From Ciborinia camelliae (lineage: Eukaryota; Ascomycota; Leotiomycetes; Helotiales; Sclerotiniaceae): 64,000 nt of DNA. Every line of letters starts with the position of its first letter. The stretch's first letter is position 1. Positions 1-12,400 of this stretch are shown one piece after another. The position numbers and the translations under genes are program-made. The DNA lies in the NCBI GenBank assembly GCA_025890175.1, contig JANPYM010000003.1, positions 900,360 through 964,359 of the forward strand, read 5' to 3'. The notes beneath the pieces were generated by a model, which saw only the letters and a list, made by a program, of their open reading frames with translations, made no database searches and had not been told where the DNA came from.

Positions 1-1504
1 GGAAAGCGGCGCCACGAGCGCGGCGAGGATCGTCGCGTATTGATAGCCATCTCGCGGTTGGCTGGTGGGTAGACTGGCGAAATTCCCGATGTATCCTGCG
101 CCGGATAGATATTCGATCTCGGGCCAATCGGCGGGGAATTGTGCGAGATCGTTGAGGACACTCGTGGAGAAACTGCTGCGCAATGCACTGGGTACTTTTT
201 CCCATCCCAGATAATCGCAGATCGGGTTGGTTAAGGGACCCATCTTGCGGATCAGATAGTTGCCCATGTATTCCGCAAAGGTGTAGAGAAGATCATTGGC
301 AAGTTTGGTCAAGGTGTGGACTTTGACCCGATAAGTCGGCCCGAAGAAAATATGATCCCACATATTTTGGCCGACGCCCTCGAGGATGGAAATGGCGGGG
401 ATATCCCATTGGTCGAGCGTGGCTTTGGGGCCAATGCCAGAGAGCATGAGGAGTTGCGGGCTTTGAAAAGCGCCGGCTGACATGATGACTTCCTTTCGCG
501 CATTGATCGTAAAGGTCATGCCGAGTTTGGAAACACTGACGCCGGTGGCTTTCTTGTCGTTGTCAAAAAGAACCTTTTGCGCCATGGTGAGCGTGTAGAC
601 TTTCAGATTTTCCCGCTTTTGCACGTCGTAGTCGTAATAGGCTGTTTGGGATGACTCGCGCCTTTGGTGTGCGGGATCGATCGTGGAGCTGCAGTATTGT
701 TTGCCCATGATAGACCCCGTGTTGAAGTCTTGAGTGTCTTCGATTCCGATCTCGCCTAAAGCGCCGTCCATGTAACTCGAGAATGGCTGTGCATAGTTGG
801 CATATGAGACCTCGAGGGGCCCTCCCGAAGATGAATATGCCGACTGTAAATTTGAAAATTAGTAGTTGTCCAAAAGGGTATTAAAGTGTTGGATTTACTT
901 ACCGCACTGTACCCTGCCGATGCGTTGGAGGCACGACTGGAACCTGGGGGCGTGAAACACACACTTTTCTGGAAGTAGGGAAAGAGACTATCAAAGGTAT
1001 ATGATTGATCGCCAATAGCATCAGCCCATTGTTGATATGACTGTTTGCTACCTCGCTGATAGATCATGAAGTTTCTCGCCGAGCTTCCACCCAGACATTT
1101 TCCTCTCGCATAATGAATCGAGCGACCTGCAGCCCCCGCTTGAGGTGTTGTCACGAAGTTCCAATCCACGAGTGAATTGGTATCAAGCGGGTTGGAACCG
1201 ATCCAAAACGAATCTCCGGCCGGTGTTGAGCTAAGTAAGGGATTGGCCACCTTTGCTAATTAGCAAGCGCATCGTCTCTTGATCCGTGTCTTCGTACCTC
1301 GTAGAAAGTTCCCGCTTCAATAACTGCTACCGTGGTTCCAGGATCTTCGGATAGCCGCGAGGCCATCGTAAGACCTGCTGTGCCACCACCGACAACTACA
1401 TAGTCAAATGTGTGATCGGATCTCTTGGATGGCCCATCTGCCGTAGGAGCAGCAAGGATAAGAGGTACTGCCACCAGAGCATAAAAGCAGGACTGGAAAT
1501 ACAT
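1..1504 (-). CDS. GMC-family FAD oxidoreductase, 3' end cut by window edge
   Basis: Minus-strand gene whose C-terminal part lies beyond position 1. Exons: 1298-1504, 903-1250 and 1-843 (open to the edge); introns 1251-1297 (47 nt) and 844-902 (59 nt, branch ACTAAT). The protein starts with a hydrophobic secretion-type leader (MYFQSCF, cleavage likely near AAPTADG). The FAD Rossmann motif GGGTAGL is at about residues 39-45, followed by the GMC box RGKCLGGSS and the second GMC signature [16 protein letters not shown]. Family knowledge: these flavoenzymes oxidise alcohols, sugars or choline-like substrates, and secreted fungal members often act as aryl-alcohol or glucose oxidases; the substrate cannot be read here. 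An ATG nine bases upstream (1513) is an alternative start. The catalytic His region is outside the window. Confidence 0.9.
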
Positions 1505-3112
1505 GTTTATCATAACCGAAAGAAACACATGCAACAATACATGAGACAAAAGAAGAGGATTCTTGAAACTATATACCTTACTATCTTCTATCATGGAACA
1601 TAATCTTAGAATTCAAGATGTGCAACAATGATATAATGATTAATAAAGGGGTCTTTTATTAAAGTGTAATCTAGACATCGCAGTTAAATATTAAAATGTA
1701 CTACAACAAAAAGAGCATATCATTACTTTTGAAAAGCTCCAAAAGAATCTGAATAGTTCACACAAGAACCCAAATAGGAAAAGCCAAACAAGAGAAGCCA
1801 AATCGAATCAAAACCGAAGCATAACTAATTCGTACCTATTTCAAAGAAAGCAAAAAGTATATCCTAAAATCCATGTTTTGTCTAAACCTATTACGTGTAT
1901 CCTCCATCTCATAAACGAATAAACGGCTCCTTCAATGCCACGATTGGGCTTCGTCTTCTCTATCGAGTGGGACTCGACTCAAAAAGAGGTCTAGAATAGG
2001 AGATAATACGACACATACCTAGGAGAGAGTATTTACCCGCTCATGATCAGTGCCCGGCATGACTCGTGGGTCACGCCATGACTAGCGGGGAATATCCACC
2101 CCGGCCCCAAATCTATAAATGACCACTCACTCACTCACTCACTCACAGCGCAGTTTGGTGGGTGTGCTTGCCAATGCGTCTATATAGCTCTAAAAGGGAG
2201 TCAGTATATGCTCATGCCCGGCGACTGATGAGTGGGATAGCATGACATGGCATGACATCGTCTCGATGACGAGGAAGTCTTCCCATAGTGAGCAATATCA
2301 AGTAACATCAAGCTGTTGCATCAAGCGAGAAAGAACGTCCATAGTATCTAGCACTTGGCAAATACACATATATCCCCGACTCCAAGTTACCCATCACCCA
2401 TCTCGGTATTCCCGCCCTCGTATCTCGAAATAAACAACCCCTAAACAAAAACAAAACCATAACCATAAACGAGTAAACTCGTAACCACCCACCCCAGTAA
2501 ATTTGTTCAAGTGACAGCATGGCATAGCATAAATAAAGCACCGACGAAATAATTCCGACCGACTAGGGCGCGGGGAAAATGTCCGAACATACATCCATAC
2601 TAGGGACCTAGTACCTACCTACCTATTATTGAGAACAGCCGCGCCGGGATCAATGCGAAGATCCCCCATTCTTGGATACCTGCAGGTCAGGTACCCGAGG
2701 TTTGCAGGTCTGTCATGCCATGCATGCATGCCCGGAAAACTAACTGCATGGGAATTTGGAAAGCTTTGAAAAATACTACATACGAACTATAGCCGATTTT
2801 ACGAATCGCGAAATAAATGGTGCGCTTGCCGCTGCTGTATAGATGATGGGAGTATGGGATAGAGAATCATGTTTTCTTTTTGTGATTCCTTTTGGATCTG
2901 GTGCTCTCTCTCTAACCCTTTCTTTAACGTTTGATATGCTCCTTCGGTAACAACGGGAAAGAATTAGTAGATACTGGATATTTTCTCTTAAATCGTATAT
3001 GTTTATTTGTGAATGAAAATACCCAAGTGATATATATTGAATCTCCGTACACACGAATTTTGTATACCGACTCATTGTATTAGTAATTAATGCAGGTAAA
3101 TATAAGTCCTTT
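1505..3112. other. Intergenic, no gene seen
   Basis: This stretch holds the promoter side of the GMC oxidoreductase and the 3' side of the dehydrogenase. It contains a short (ACTC)n run near 2124-2147, several CATG-rich words around 2220-2260 and 2710-2735, and CCTA repeats near 2613. The short open frames (for example 2242-2433 and 2308-2541) lack support from codon bias or splice signals. Confidence 0.6.
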
Positions 3113-4584
3113 TTAGCAAATATCCAAGCTCGAAATGTCGAGTATTGATTGAGTTCCAATGACCTCCTCACGAAAGACAGGCGAGGGAAACTTGAATTGA
3201 CCATCCCATATCTTCGCCACAGCGATATCAGGTTCATCACCGAACCCCCTAGCATTCGCCAACTGTAAAATTTGCAACGCGGTTGCCGTGAGATGCAACG
3301 GGTATTTAATATGACTTGCTTCTTCGATGGCGAGACTCTGTTTGAATATGAGTCACACCGTAGATACGTACCCCAGGGCATTGGGCTGAAGATTCTCGTA
3401 GATTGACTTACCAGATGCGCAATAACATTGTTGATGGTGACCCTCGAGGTGCACTTTCCACTGAGCAAGGCCGGCACTCGATCCACGAACTTGGCGCTCG
3501 CGCCAGCCGCTCCCTTGACGATATCATATAGCATCTCGGGGTCCAGACCTATAGTTTGACCAAAAACCATGGCTTCTATCGCTGCAACTAAATGTACACC
3601 CGCTAATACATCTTCAACCAGCTTCAATCTTGGATCGTGCCCACTTATAACAATATCAGCAGTTGTCTGTTCAAAGACAAGACTCGGTTGGGTAGGAATA
3701 TAAGCTCTGACGAGTCCAGAATCATCGTCTAAACCAAATCCAGAACGTACGCCTGATGCCAACACCTGCTCGGCTGCAGAGCAAAGAAAGAGAGGACACT
3801 TGACTCTACGGCCATCGGCTGTCACTATACCCATATCCTTGACAATAATGTTCAAAGCCGAATGCGGATGCAAATTATTCTCCAACATGTGCGGGACGCG
3901 ATTTCCCAACATCCAACTGCCCCCCGATGAATTTGTGAGATAATCGAAAGCGTGCTTCGTATTGAGACCCAAAAATGCGGCAAACCCCATCGCCTCGGAT
4001 GCCATGATCATATGTATTCCCGCAAGAGCTTGATGCACCATCTTGACTTTCGTGCCGGCCCCCAGCCCGCCAGGTATGATGTATAATGGTTCTGCCATGG
4101 CATCCAACACCGGTTTTGCTGCTTCCACTGATTTTTCCGGCCCAGAAGCTAGGACTACAAGGGTACCAAGAGCGGCTCGAGCCGTCCCTCCAGATACAGG
4201 TGCATCTACCAACTCCACATCTCCCCTATTATATTTAGTATCGAGTAATGCTCTGACTTCAGGCACATGTTCAGGAAAAGCGGTGGAGCTTAATATGATC
4301 GTCGCATTGGGTTGTAATTCGTGAATCGCTCCATTGACATCGTCGAAAAGAACCGACAGCGTTTGTGCCGCGGTTGCTACCATGATGACGATATACTTCG
4401 CATTGGCAACCGCAGATCGAGGTGTCGTAGCGGTGTTTCCACCCGCCGATCTGAATTTCTCGAGAGTGGGCTCGTATACATCAAAACCGGTAACAGGAAA
4501 CGTTTTCAAGAGGTTTTTAGCCATGCCCATTCCCATGGCTCCGAGACCAATGAAGGCCACGACTGGTTTATCGGATGAAGACAT
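3113..4584 (-). CDS. Beta-hydroxyacid dehydrogenase (3-hydroxyisobutyrate / L-threonate dehydrogenase type)
   Basis: Two exons, 3412-4584 and 3113-3337, joined by a 74-nt intron (3338-3411, donor GTAAGT, acceptor CAG); predicted product 465 aa. The N-terminus carries the NAD(P) Rossmann motif GLGAMGMGMAKNL (residues 13-25) and the family-typical DAPVSGG segment. The conserved lysine lies in the GTKVKMVHQ segment of the all-alpha NAD-binding_11 domain. Unusually, a second NAD-binding_11-like domain follows (from about residue 320, starting near LVEDVLAGVHLVAAIEAM and crossing the intron). Such double C-domains are known in fungal L-threonate/hydroxyacid dehydrogenase-like proteins, so the exact substrate is open. 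Reading through the intron gives a spurious longer C-terminus that should be ignored. The start ATG at 4584 is the first in frame. Confidence 0.85.
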
Positions 4585-5575
4585 GGTGATAATATTGATT
4601 ATAGATCATTTGATAGAGAGAGGGCAAAGAACAAGAACGAAGAGAATGCTGCTCAAACTTGTAGAGGCAGTCTTTAGATATCTTAAATCATGGGGAGATG
4701 ATTTCAGATGTTAGTAGTTCTACCACGCGCGCGTGGTATTTGTTATGAAACTTCAACTCCGAGCTCGCAATATAAGAGATCTGATAACCGGATCCAAGTA
4801 CTCTACCCCTCCATAATTCACCAGAATGTTCATGTATGTTCATGTTCATCACGTCTCGGACATCCATGATGCAGCACGGCTCGGATTACCTACCGCTTTT
4901 ATTTCTCGTGGGGGTGATTGCTCGGCAGATTCGGCACATTTCCGCCGAGGAGATGCGAGTTAGTCCTGAATACGACTAGCTCTCAACGGGAAGCCCCTTC
5001 CTTGGTATGTATCTCCCTCCCGGCTAGAGTTTGCGGGACTTATTAACGTTGTTGAGCATTATTGAATTGTCTCTCCGTCCATGTTCGGAACGACAAAACA
5101 TTACATTCTCACTTAAATCATGAAGAGGCTACCCATATGTGTTTGTCAAATATATCTTTTCTAATCTAAGCCTTCGAAAGGGATCTTTCCTCCAATACGC
5201 CATCAGTCATATCTCATATGCATTATGCACCCATTGCCTAGTGGCATCTATCCATCTAAAACTCTCCGAAAATTCGCTGCATCTAGTATCCCAACCCTCT
5301 AATCTAATTTAATATCCTCTATAATCTCTCTTCCTCAAATTATTAAATAAAGTACCTTTCCTTCCAAGAGCAAGTGCCAAATCCACTTTGTCATCCTATC
5401 CTATTCCAAAATACGTTGTCGTACTTCCGCATCATCCATACTGCGAACAGCAATTTCCAAACGAGCTTCCTTTACAAGTGTACCCGTTACCACACGACGC
5501 ATCTGTTGAAACCTTCAATGTCGATGCAGATGTGGGCGGAGACGAGGTAGCTGTTAGTGAATATGTAGACGTAGC
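4585..5575. other. Intergenic: promoter of the dehydrogenase and 3' flank of the BBE oxidase
   Basis: No convincing gene. A small open frame at 5388-5579 overlaps the antisense end of the oxidase gene and has no supporting signal. The notable element is an 18-bp perfect palindrome at 4721-4738. Confidence 0.6.
4721..4738. promoter_or_regulatory. 18-bp perfect palindrome upstream of the dehydrogenase
   Basis: The sequence TACCACGCGCGCGTGGTA equals its own reverse complement. It sits about 137 bp upstream of the dehydrogenase start codon. A dyad this long and GC-rich in AT-leaning intergenic DNA could be a site for a dimeric regulator; no particular factor can be named from the sequence. Confidence 0.45.
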
Positions 5576-7339
5576 CTAATAAGTCCTGGTTCCAATGGTG
5601 CTATTTCCAGAATCATCAGCAGCGCCGATGCTCTGTGGATTCCAAAACACTTCATTTGGATCAACAGTTTGTTTGATGGCCAATAACTTGTTGTAAGTAC
5701 TTTGACCGTATCCCTGAATTGCGGCGTCGGCTGCGCTTAGCTCTGGGTCCACATAGTTGAGGTATACACCAAAGTCAGTGGATGCACCAGCGGAAAGAGC
5801 GTCATTGAGAGAGTCGACGAATTGCGTGATGGTGTCGTTATATGGTGGAAGTGAGTTCTCGGTGAAGCCATAATTCTGACAAATGTTAGTTTAGAGTGGG
5901 ACATCATCACGTTGTTAAGAAAAGTAGTCTTACCTGGAAAACCCAATGAGCGTCACGATCAGAATATGCCGATGCATCGGGAGAAGGCACATTGATCTGA
6001 CTACCAACACCCCCATATAAACCAATAATACTATACCAAGGAGAAGGTGCACTTTTCCCTTGATTCAGGAGGTAGCTGAAGAAACTAGTCAACTGAGCAG
6101 TAGTCAATGGCTCTGCATTCTTTGATACCACAGATTTGGCGTAAAATGTATCATGAGCAACATATCCCGACAATGGCTGTTGAAGCTCTTTTCCATTGGC
6201 CGCACTGACCAAAGCATCTGTCCATCCTAGAGATTTAACGCTGGTTGAGGCGGCGGTGGGAAAGGCGGACAAAATTTGTGGGAAGGTGACGTTTTGGAAA
6301 TGGTCCAGATCGCAGCTCGTGCACCAACCACTGAGACTGAACGATCCCCAGTTGTCAGTGTAGATAGTAAAGGTGATATTGTTATTGATTTTGGCGGAGT
6401 CGAGAGTAAATTCCTGAAGTTTAGTGAAGGATGAGACGGCGGTGCTGACATTATTGAGCGTTGCGGGGAGACTAGCCGAGAAGGTAACAACGGAAGATGG
6501 AGCGGCAAAAGTCTGTAGGTAGAATTTTGTAGCAATACCGAAAGAATCACCCGCGCCTCGCATTGCGTAGAAAATATCGGGATAGGCTGAGGCCGTTGTG
6601 TGTACGCACGTTCCATTGGCAAGGACAACATCAAGACCAACGATAGTATCAATGGACAAGCCCCAAAGTCTAGATGTTAATCCGAAACCTCCATGGGTGA
6701 AATGTCCTCCGATTCCAACGCCTGGACATGTCCCATGTGGAACAGCTCGGTTGCCTTGGTTATAGAGTCCAAGGGCAAGGTTTCCCAACCTTACACCTCC
6801 TCCAACGGTAGCAATGTTGGTTTGGTTGTCGACACTGATGGAGTTGAAGTTCTCGAGGCTGACAACAACACTTCCATCCTTTCCACCAATCGAATAACTC
6901 GCATATGAATGTCCACCCGATTTAGCCTGGACCTTAAGTCCGGCTGCAGCCGCACAAGTTACCGCATCGACAACATGTTGCTCGGTAGTCGGTAAAGTAA
7001 AAACGGCCGGGGTGTGGGGCAACCGAAGATTATAAGGGGAGATCGTCGTATTCCAGGAGGATGAAGAACTATCCTGATATGGAACCGAATGTTGAGTCAA
7101 GCAATCTTGAATGCTCGAAGCACGACTCTCAATGCTAACAGATGGGTAGGCAGAAGTCAACGGAAAGACGGTCAAGCCAAGTATGAGCTGGGTCACGATA
7201 GACCGGAAGCCATGCTAGCAATCGTGTTAGCAAATTTCTCGATAATGGAACCCCACGTGAGAGTTCTCGAGACTATTGAGCAAAATTAAGTCTGTGCCCA
7301 TAACCAACTTACTTGCGTGTGTGGGTTCGTCTGGGGCAT
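5576..7339 (-). CDS. Secreted berberine-bridge-enzyme-like FAD oxidoreductase (bicovalent flavin type)
   Basis: Three exons: 7313-7339 (only nine codons), 5934-7214 and 5576-5875; introns 7215-7312 (98 nt) and 5876-5933 (58 nt); 535 aa. The long open frame alone has no ATG. An in-frame TAG at 7215-7217 shows that the start lies in the upstream mini-exon, whose ATG has the context CACCATG. The N-terminus is a signal peptide with core VTQLILGLTVFPLTSA. Both flavin-attachment residues of the glucooligosaccharide-oxidase group are visible: His111 in SGGHSYASYS and Cys172 in HGTCPGVGIGGH. The C-terminal BBE domain ends near DPNEVFWNPQSIG. Family knowledge: such enzymes oxidise sugars or secondary metabolites using O2; the substrate is unknown. 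Several N-glycosylation sequons fit secretion. Confidence 0.92.
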
Positions 7340-8087
7340 GGTGATCAATGATCAGATCTCCGGTTAGAGGGCTAGGTAAGCGCAATCGAGGAAAATGGAA
7401 GTCAATGAGAGTGATGTCGAGAATCGAAAAACGAGGGAGGGTTGAAGGGTTGATCAATGAAGGAAGAAAAAGATGAGTTGTACAGGCAAAGCAGATCTCA
7501 CTTAGAATTTGACTTTCGCAATAAATTATCAATTAATGTCAAGGTGTACGTGCACATGAGTCTTGAAAAATGTTTGGTGCATGATATGAGTAAACTTTAT
7601 ATAAAATTTCCCGATGGGCTTGGTCATTATGCCAACACGAGATTTTGGCTTTTTCACCAACTGCCAAGAGGCGCAGGGAGGGAATTCTTGTCGAATCAAT
7701 TTGTCCATGGCTGCGCCTCTGCGGCAAGTTGGTAACAAGATAAGTCACCATATTGATAATCGCAGGCTGATTTTTAAAAAAAAAATGAAGTTATCCACGG
7801 GGTACATTCTAACATCATGCCATGCATGCCCCATGAATCAGCCTCAGCCTTGGGGTGAATACAAAGTGGAAATGCCAAGCCACTCAGCTCTCCGGAGTTC
7901 GGAATCCGTATACACCGCTCTCATTGATGCCATGGATTCCATGGATAGTTATAATATATGACCAGTTCCAGCCCAACACGCACGCTACCTAACGCCTTTT
8001 TTGCTATGGTAACACACACCACGTGTTTCCCGTAACGTCGTGGATGTTCGTCAAGCTTCATTGTCGTCATCGATGCATACAGGACAA
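7340..8087. other. Intergenic, no gene seen
   Basis: Promoter region of the BBE-like oxidase and 3' side of the small conserved gene. Open frames here are short and mutually overlapping on both strands. A CCATGGATTCCATGG palindrome-like word lies near 7930. Confidence 0.55.
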
Positions 8088-8602
8088 TCAATTACTTTCC
8101 CCGGGGTTTGGAATCCCATCCCCGCTTCGACTATGATATTGCTTTCTCAAAAATTGTTCAATGGGCACATCGTGTTCAGGTCGAGTGGGGGGTGTTCCAT
8201 CGTCCTTCCCCGTCCTGTCCTCTGGTCCTCGTTCCAAAGTTGACTTCGGTAATGTGCTGATGCCTGGTATCCACGATAACGCTTTCATCATCAGCCATCT
8301 GCTCTCGAGATTTTTCATGGGTTCAGTGTGTCTGTTCACCCGCACGGAATTATTTGCCTACCTTTCTCCGTCCAGCTTTCTTTCTTCTCTGGCGGTCCGC
8401 CATAAGCAGCCTGGTTCAATTTGTCTTTGAAATCGCCCTTTCTAAACCTATTCCCGTGTGCATCTTTTCCAACCTTATTCTTGTCTGGGTCACGATCATA
8501 CTCGCCGTTGGGTGAGGTTGCAGATACGCTATTGGCTACAGTCTCGTATGCAGAAGATGCTGTGTTCTTGATACTATCGAGAGTCGAGGGCTGAGATGAC
8601 AT
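8088..8602 (-). CDS. Small conserved-type hypothetical protein, 144 aa
   Basis: Two exons, 8362-8602 and 8088-8281, with an 80-nt intron (8282-8361, donor GTAGGC, acceptor AAAG). Splicing fuses the reading frame ESWTEK to ALSWIPGIS, giving a continuous hydrophilic 144-aa product; each half alone looks like an unrelated short frame. The N-terminal third is Ser/Thr/Ala-rich (STLDSIKNTASSAYETVANS), the middle is charged (DPDKNKVGKDAHGNRFRKGDFKDKL), and the C-terminus contains the block RPEHDVPIEQFLRKQYHSRS. No signal peptide or membrane segment. I cannot assign a function; the composition resembles small stress-related fungal proteins, which is only an impression. The start chosen is the second in-frame ATG (MSSQPST); one eight codons upstream is possible. 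Confidence 0.72.
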
Positions 8603-9346
8603 TGTGGGATAGTAGTAAGTCTGCATTCAATCAATTAATCAGTCAAACATCACGAAATACGGAATAAGAGGGCTGCATGGATGATGGATGAAGGGGCTAC
8701 CAACCGAGTCGATTGAAGGCTAGGAGGAGCCAACTAACACGTGGAACAGTAAATAAGCAATGAATTGAAGATCAGATGTAAAATGAGTTAAGACTCGGGA
8801 TGATTTGGAATTGACGATAATCCGTTGTATTTATGATTGTTTAAGTTCCTTCTAATATCATCTGTAATTATCATCCGTTTTTTTGCTTCCGCTTGACGTC
8901 ACCAAGTAATTGTTTTCACCCATCAAGGAATTGGTTCTTGGAAAATGGACATTGGACAGCGCCTTTTCCGATTATCCGTTCCCGGTTCTGAGATATGGAT
9001 GACACCTATAGATGGATAAATTCTCGACAAATCTGAAATCGCATCGTCTAATTAATCTCCTCAGCCCTGTAAAATATAAATTAATCGCATCCGCGGCGTG
9101 GCAGCTCCTACCTACCCTCATCCGGGAGTAACTGGGGGGTTTTCATTCAATCATAACCTCTTATGGCTTGACTCTAGCCACAATGTTTCTGAGGCTGGAC
9201 ATCTCGATTTTTAACAAGTTGACCAATTAGAAGAATGGTTTAATTAAAATCACCTATTACCGTGCCACGCCTTCGATTATTGTCGGTTTCCATCCGAAGC
9301 AAGATCTGAAGCTAGGTATCTATCTATCTAATCGTCGTTTTCTCTC
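8603..9346. other. Intergenic up to the edge of the AT-rich block
   Basis: Normal base composition. No gene seen. It ends in host sequence with ATCT/ATCTA repeats (about 9317-9332), directly before the left terminal repeat of the retroelement block. Confidence 0.6.
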
Positions 9347-9481
9347 CTAGAAAATGTATTAGTTTCAGTAAAAGAAAATGTGGATTTAAGATCTAAACTG
9401 GGATTACTTATAAGCAAGGTTTTAAGCTAATATTATATTAATATAATCCCTATATAATTTAATAAATTTATTTTTGTTATT
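9347..9481. repeat. Left terminal direct repeat of outermost element
   Basis: Pairs with 31068-31202. The left half keeps G and C (for example TTTCAGTAAAAGAAAATG) while the right half is T/A-rich compared with its partner. The AT-rich block begins inside this repeat. Confidence 0.75.
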
Positions 9482-12400
9482 ACTTCGAATATATATAAAT
9501 CGTGTTTTGCGATTATATTTTTAATGCTATAATTGCAAATAAAATATTAAACGAATTTCGAAACTATATAATTTTGCAATTTTTAAAATAATTATTTATA
9601 TTATTATAATATTATAATATTAGTATATTTAAAAAATATTTATTATAATTATTTATAATTTTTTTATTTTAGTTTTTTTAATAATTAATTTATTTCAAAA
9701 TATAATTTTTATATATTAAAAATATAAAGATTTATTTTTTTGTAAATTATATTATACTTTCTAATATTAAATTTTTTATAAAAGCTTTTTATTTTTAATA
9801 TTTTTTTTATTTTTTGTAACAATTTTTCAATATAATTTTTTATACGAATATTTTAAAATATAAATAATTTTTTTTTTTATTTATAATAAAATATCTTTTT
9901 TAAAATCGAAATAATTTTAAATAATTTTTATAATATGTTTTTAAAATTAACGTTTTATTAATTTGTTTTAAAATATATAATTATTAATAATCTTTTTCAA
10001 AATTAATAATTATAAACAATTCTTATCAATTAAATTTAAACTTTTGCTTTATTGTTTTGAAATTGTATAATATAATCAATTGTTTAAAAATAAAGATTTT
10101 TTGATAAATTTTTTGATTATAATGTTTTTTATTAAAAATTTTTTATAAATTTAAAGTTTTGCTAATTTTTTACAAAATATATTATTTATTTGTTATAAAT
10201 CTAATAACAATTTTTACTTTCTAAATATTTTTTATATCAAAATATTTTTTTATTATTATTAATATTATTAATAATTTTTTGTAATAATTTGGAAATTTTT
10301 ATTTCAAATTTTTAATTAATTAAAATTTTAAAAAATTTTTGTAAAATAAATATTTCAAATATATAATATTTTTTTTGTTTATTTTTAATATAATTTTAAT
10401 AATTAAAAACCTTTAAATTTTCTAAAAAATTTTTAATAATTTATTAAATATATTTTGAATAATTTATATAGTTTTTTTAATTATTTTTATAATCTTTTTA
10501 ATTACAATTAGTAATATAATTTATAATATGTAATATTTTTTGATATATTTTTGAATTGTATTTTCGAAATATAAGTTTAAATTAATATAAAATTTTATAA
10601 ATATTTTGAAATATATAAAAAAATATATTAAATATTTAATAACTTTTAAATTAATATTAAATATATAAAAAAATATTTAGGTATAACAAAAAAAATAATT
10701 AATTATTAAAAAAATATATTTGTAAATATTATTATTAATAATTATTTAGGGAAAAAAATTTATAAAATTTATTTCGAAATAATTTATTAATATTCTAATC
10801 ATAATTTTTAATTAAATTTATAATTATATAATAAATCTATATTTTATATATTTTAAATATTTTAGATAATAATTAATTATATTTTTAATTATAATAAATT
10901 AATAAAGATTACAAAGTTTTTGTATAAACATTTATAAAACAAAATAATTAAATAAATTATAAACTTTATATAAAATTAATATAATTTTTATTTCAAATAT
11001 ATATCGTTTTTATATATTTTAAAAAATATAATATAAAATATTTTTATTAAATAATTTATATTTAAAATATTTGTAATCAAAAATTGTTTATTAAAATTTA
11101 TTTATATTTATAAAAACAATAAATATTAAAAAATTATTTTAATAATTTGTATAATAAAATAATTTTGATTAAATTATTAAAAATATTTTTAAAATATAAT
11201 TATATTTATACTTAAAAAAGGTTTTTAATTAATTAAAAATTTTTTATTTATTTTATTTATTTATATTTAGTTTTGATTTTTAATATTATAAATTTAATTA
11301 AATCTTTATATTATAATAATTTAAAAATTGTTTATATTAATTTTTCGTATTTTTTTTTATCGTTTTTTTATATCCATACCAATATCTTATCTACAAATTT
11401 AATATTATCAAATTTTTGAATATCTAATATATTTTAATAATTTAAATCTATAAAAATTGTTTAAAATAAAATATTAATTATTTTATTTTTAATATTAAAA
11501 ATATATTGGATTTTAATATTTAATATTTAAAACTTTAATATTTATTAAATATAAATATTTTTGTAAAAAATATAATTTAAAAAAAAAATTATAAATTAAT
11601 AATTTATTAAAATAATATTAATATTATTAAAACTTTATAATATATAATCAAATTTTTAAGAAAATTTAATAATAACATAAAGTTTATATTTATAAATATT
11701 ATAATATTATTATAAATTTATAAATATAAATAAATTATAAAAAATAAAAATTTTAATATTTTTTTTTATTTGAATAATAATATATTTATTAATATAAATT
11801 AAAATATTCAAATAAAATTTAATAAATTGATTTAATTAATAATTATATATTTTAATAATAATAAAACAAAATCTTTTCAAAAAATTAAAAACTAATTATT
11901 TGTAATCTCCCCATTACCATTTAATATTTTAAAATATTAGTTGAAATAATAATTTAAAGATTTTTATAAAGTTTTTAATTTATTAATATATAATATTAAA
12001 AATTTCTCTAAAAATTTTGATATTGTGAGTATTTTAAAAAACAGACTAATTCCGAATTTTCTTTGCTTTTTTTTTTGATTTTTACAATATTTTTTGAGTT
12101 ATAAAAAAAATTTAAAATAAATATTTTATACTCGAATAACTTTATTTTTTTAAAAAATAATTTAAATATAAATTAAAGTATATAAAAAAAAAAATAATTT
12201 TTTAAAAATATATATATTTTATTAAAATTTTTAATATTTATAAAAATATTGTTTATATAAAAACTATATTTAAATAAATTATTTTTTTTAATTAAAATCA
12301 AAAATAAAAATTTAAATTTAATAAAATTAATATTATTAATTTTTATTAAAATTAATAAAAATAAATTTTTTTTTAAAACTAAATATATTATTTCAATTAT

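Noticed and set aside
2776..3337. C-terminal extension of the dehydrogenase to 602 residues
   Set aside because: It results from reading through a standard 74-nt intron. The spliced form restores conserved domain sequence and stops at 3113.
5388..5579. 63-aa plus-strand open frame
   Set aside because: It overlaps antisense to the end of the BBE-like oxidase and has no coding features.
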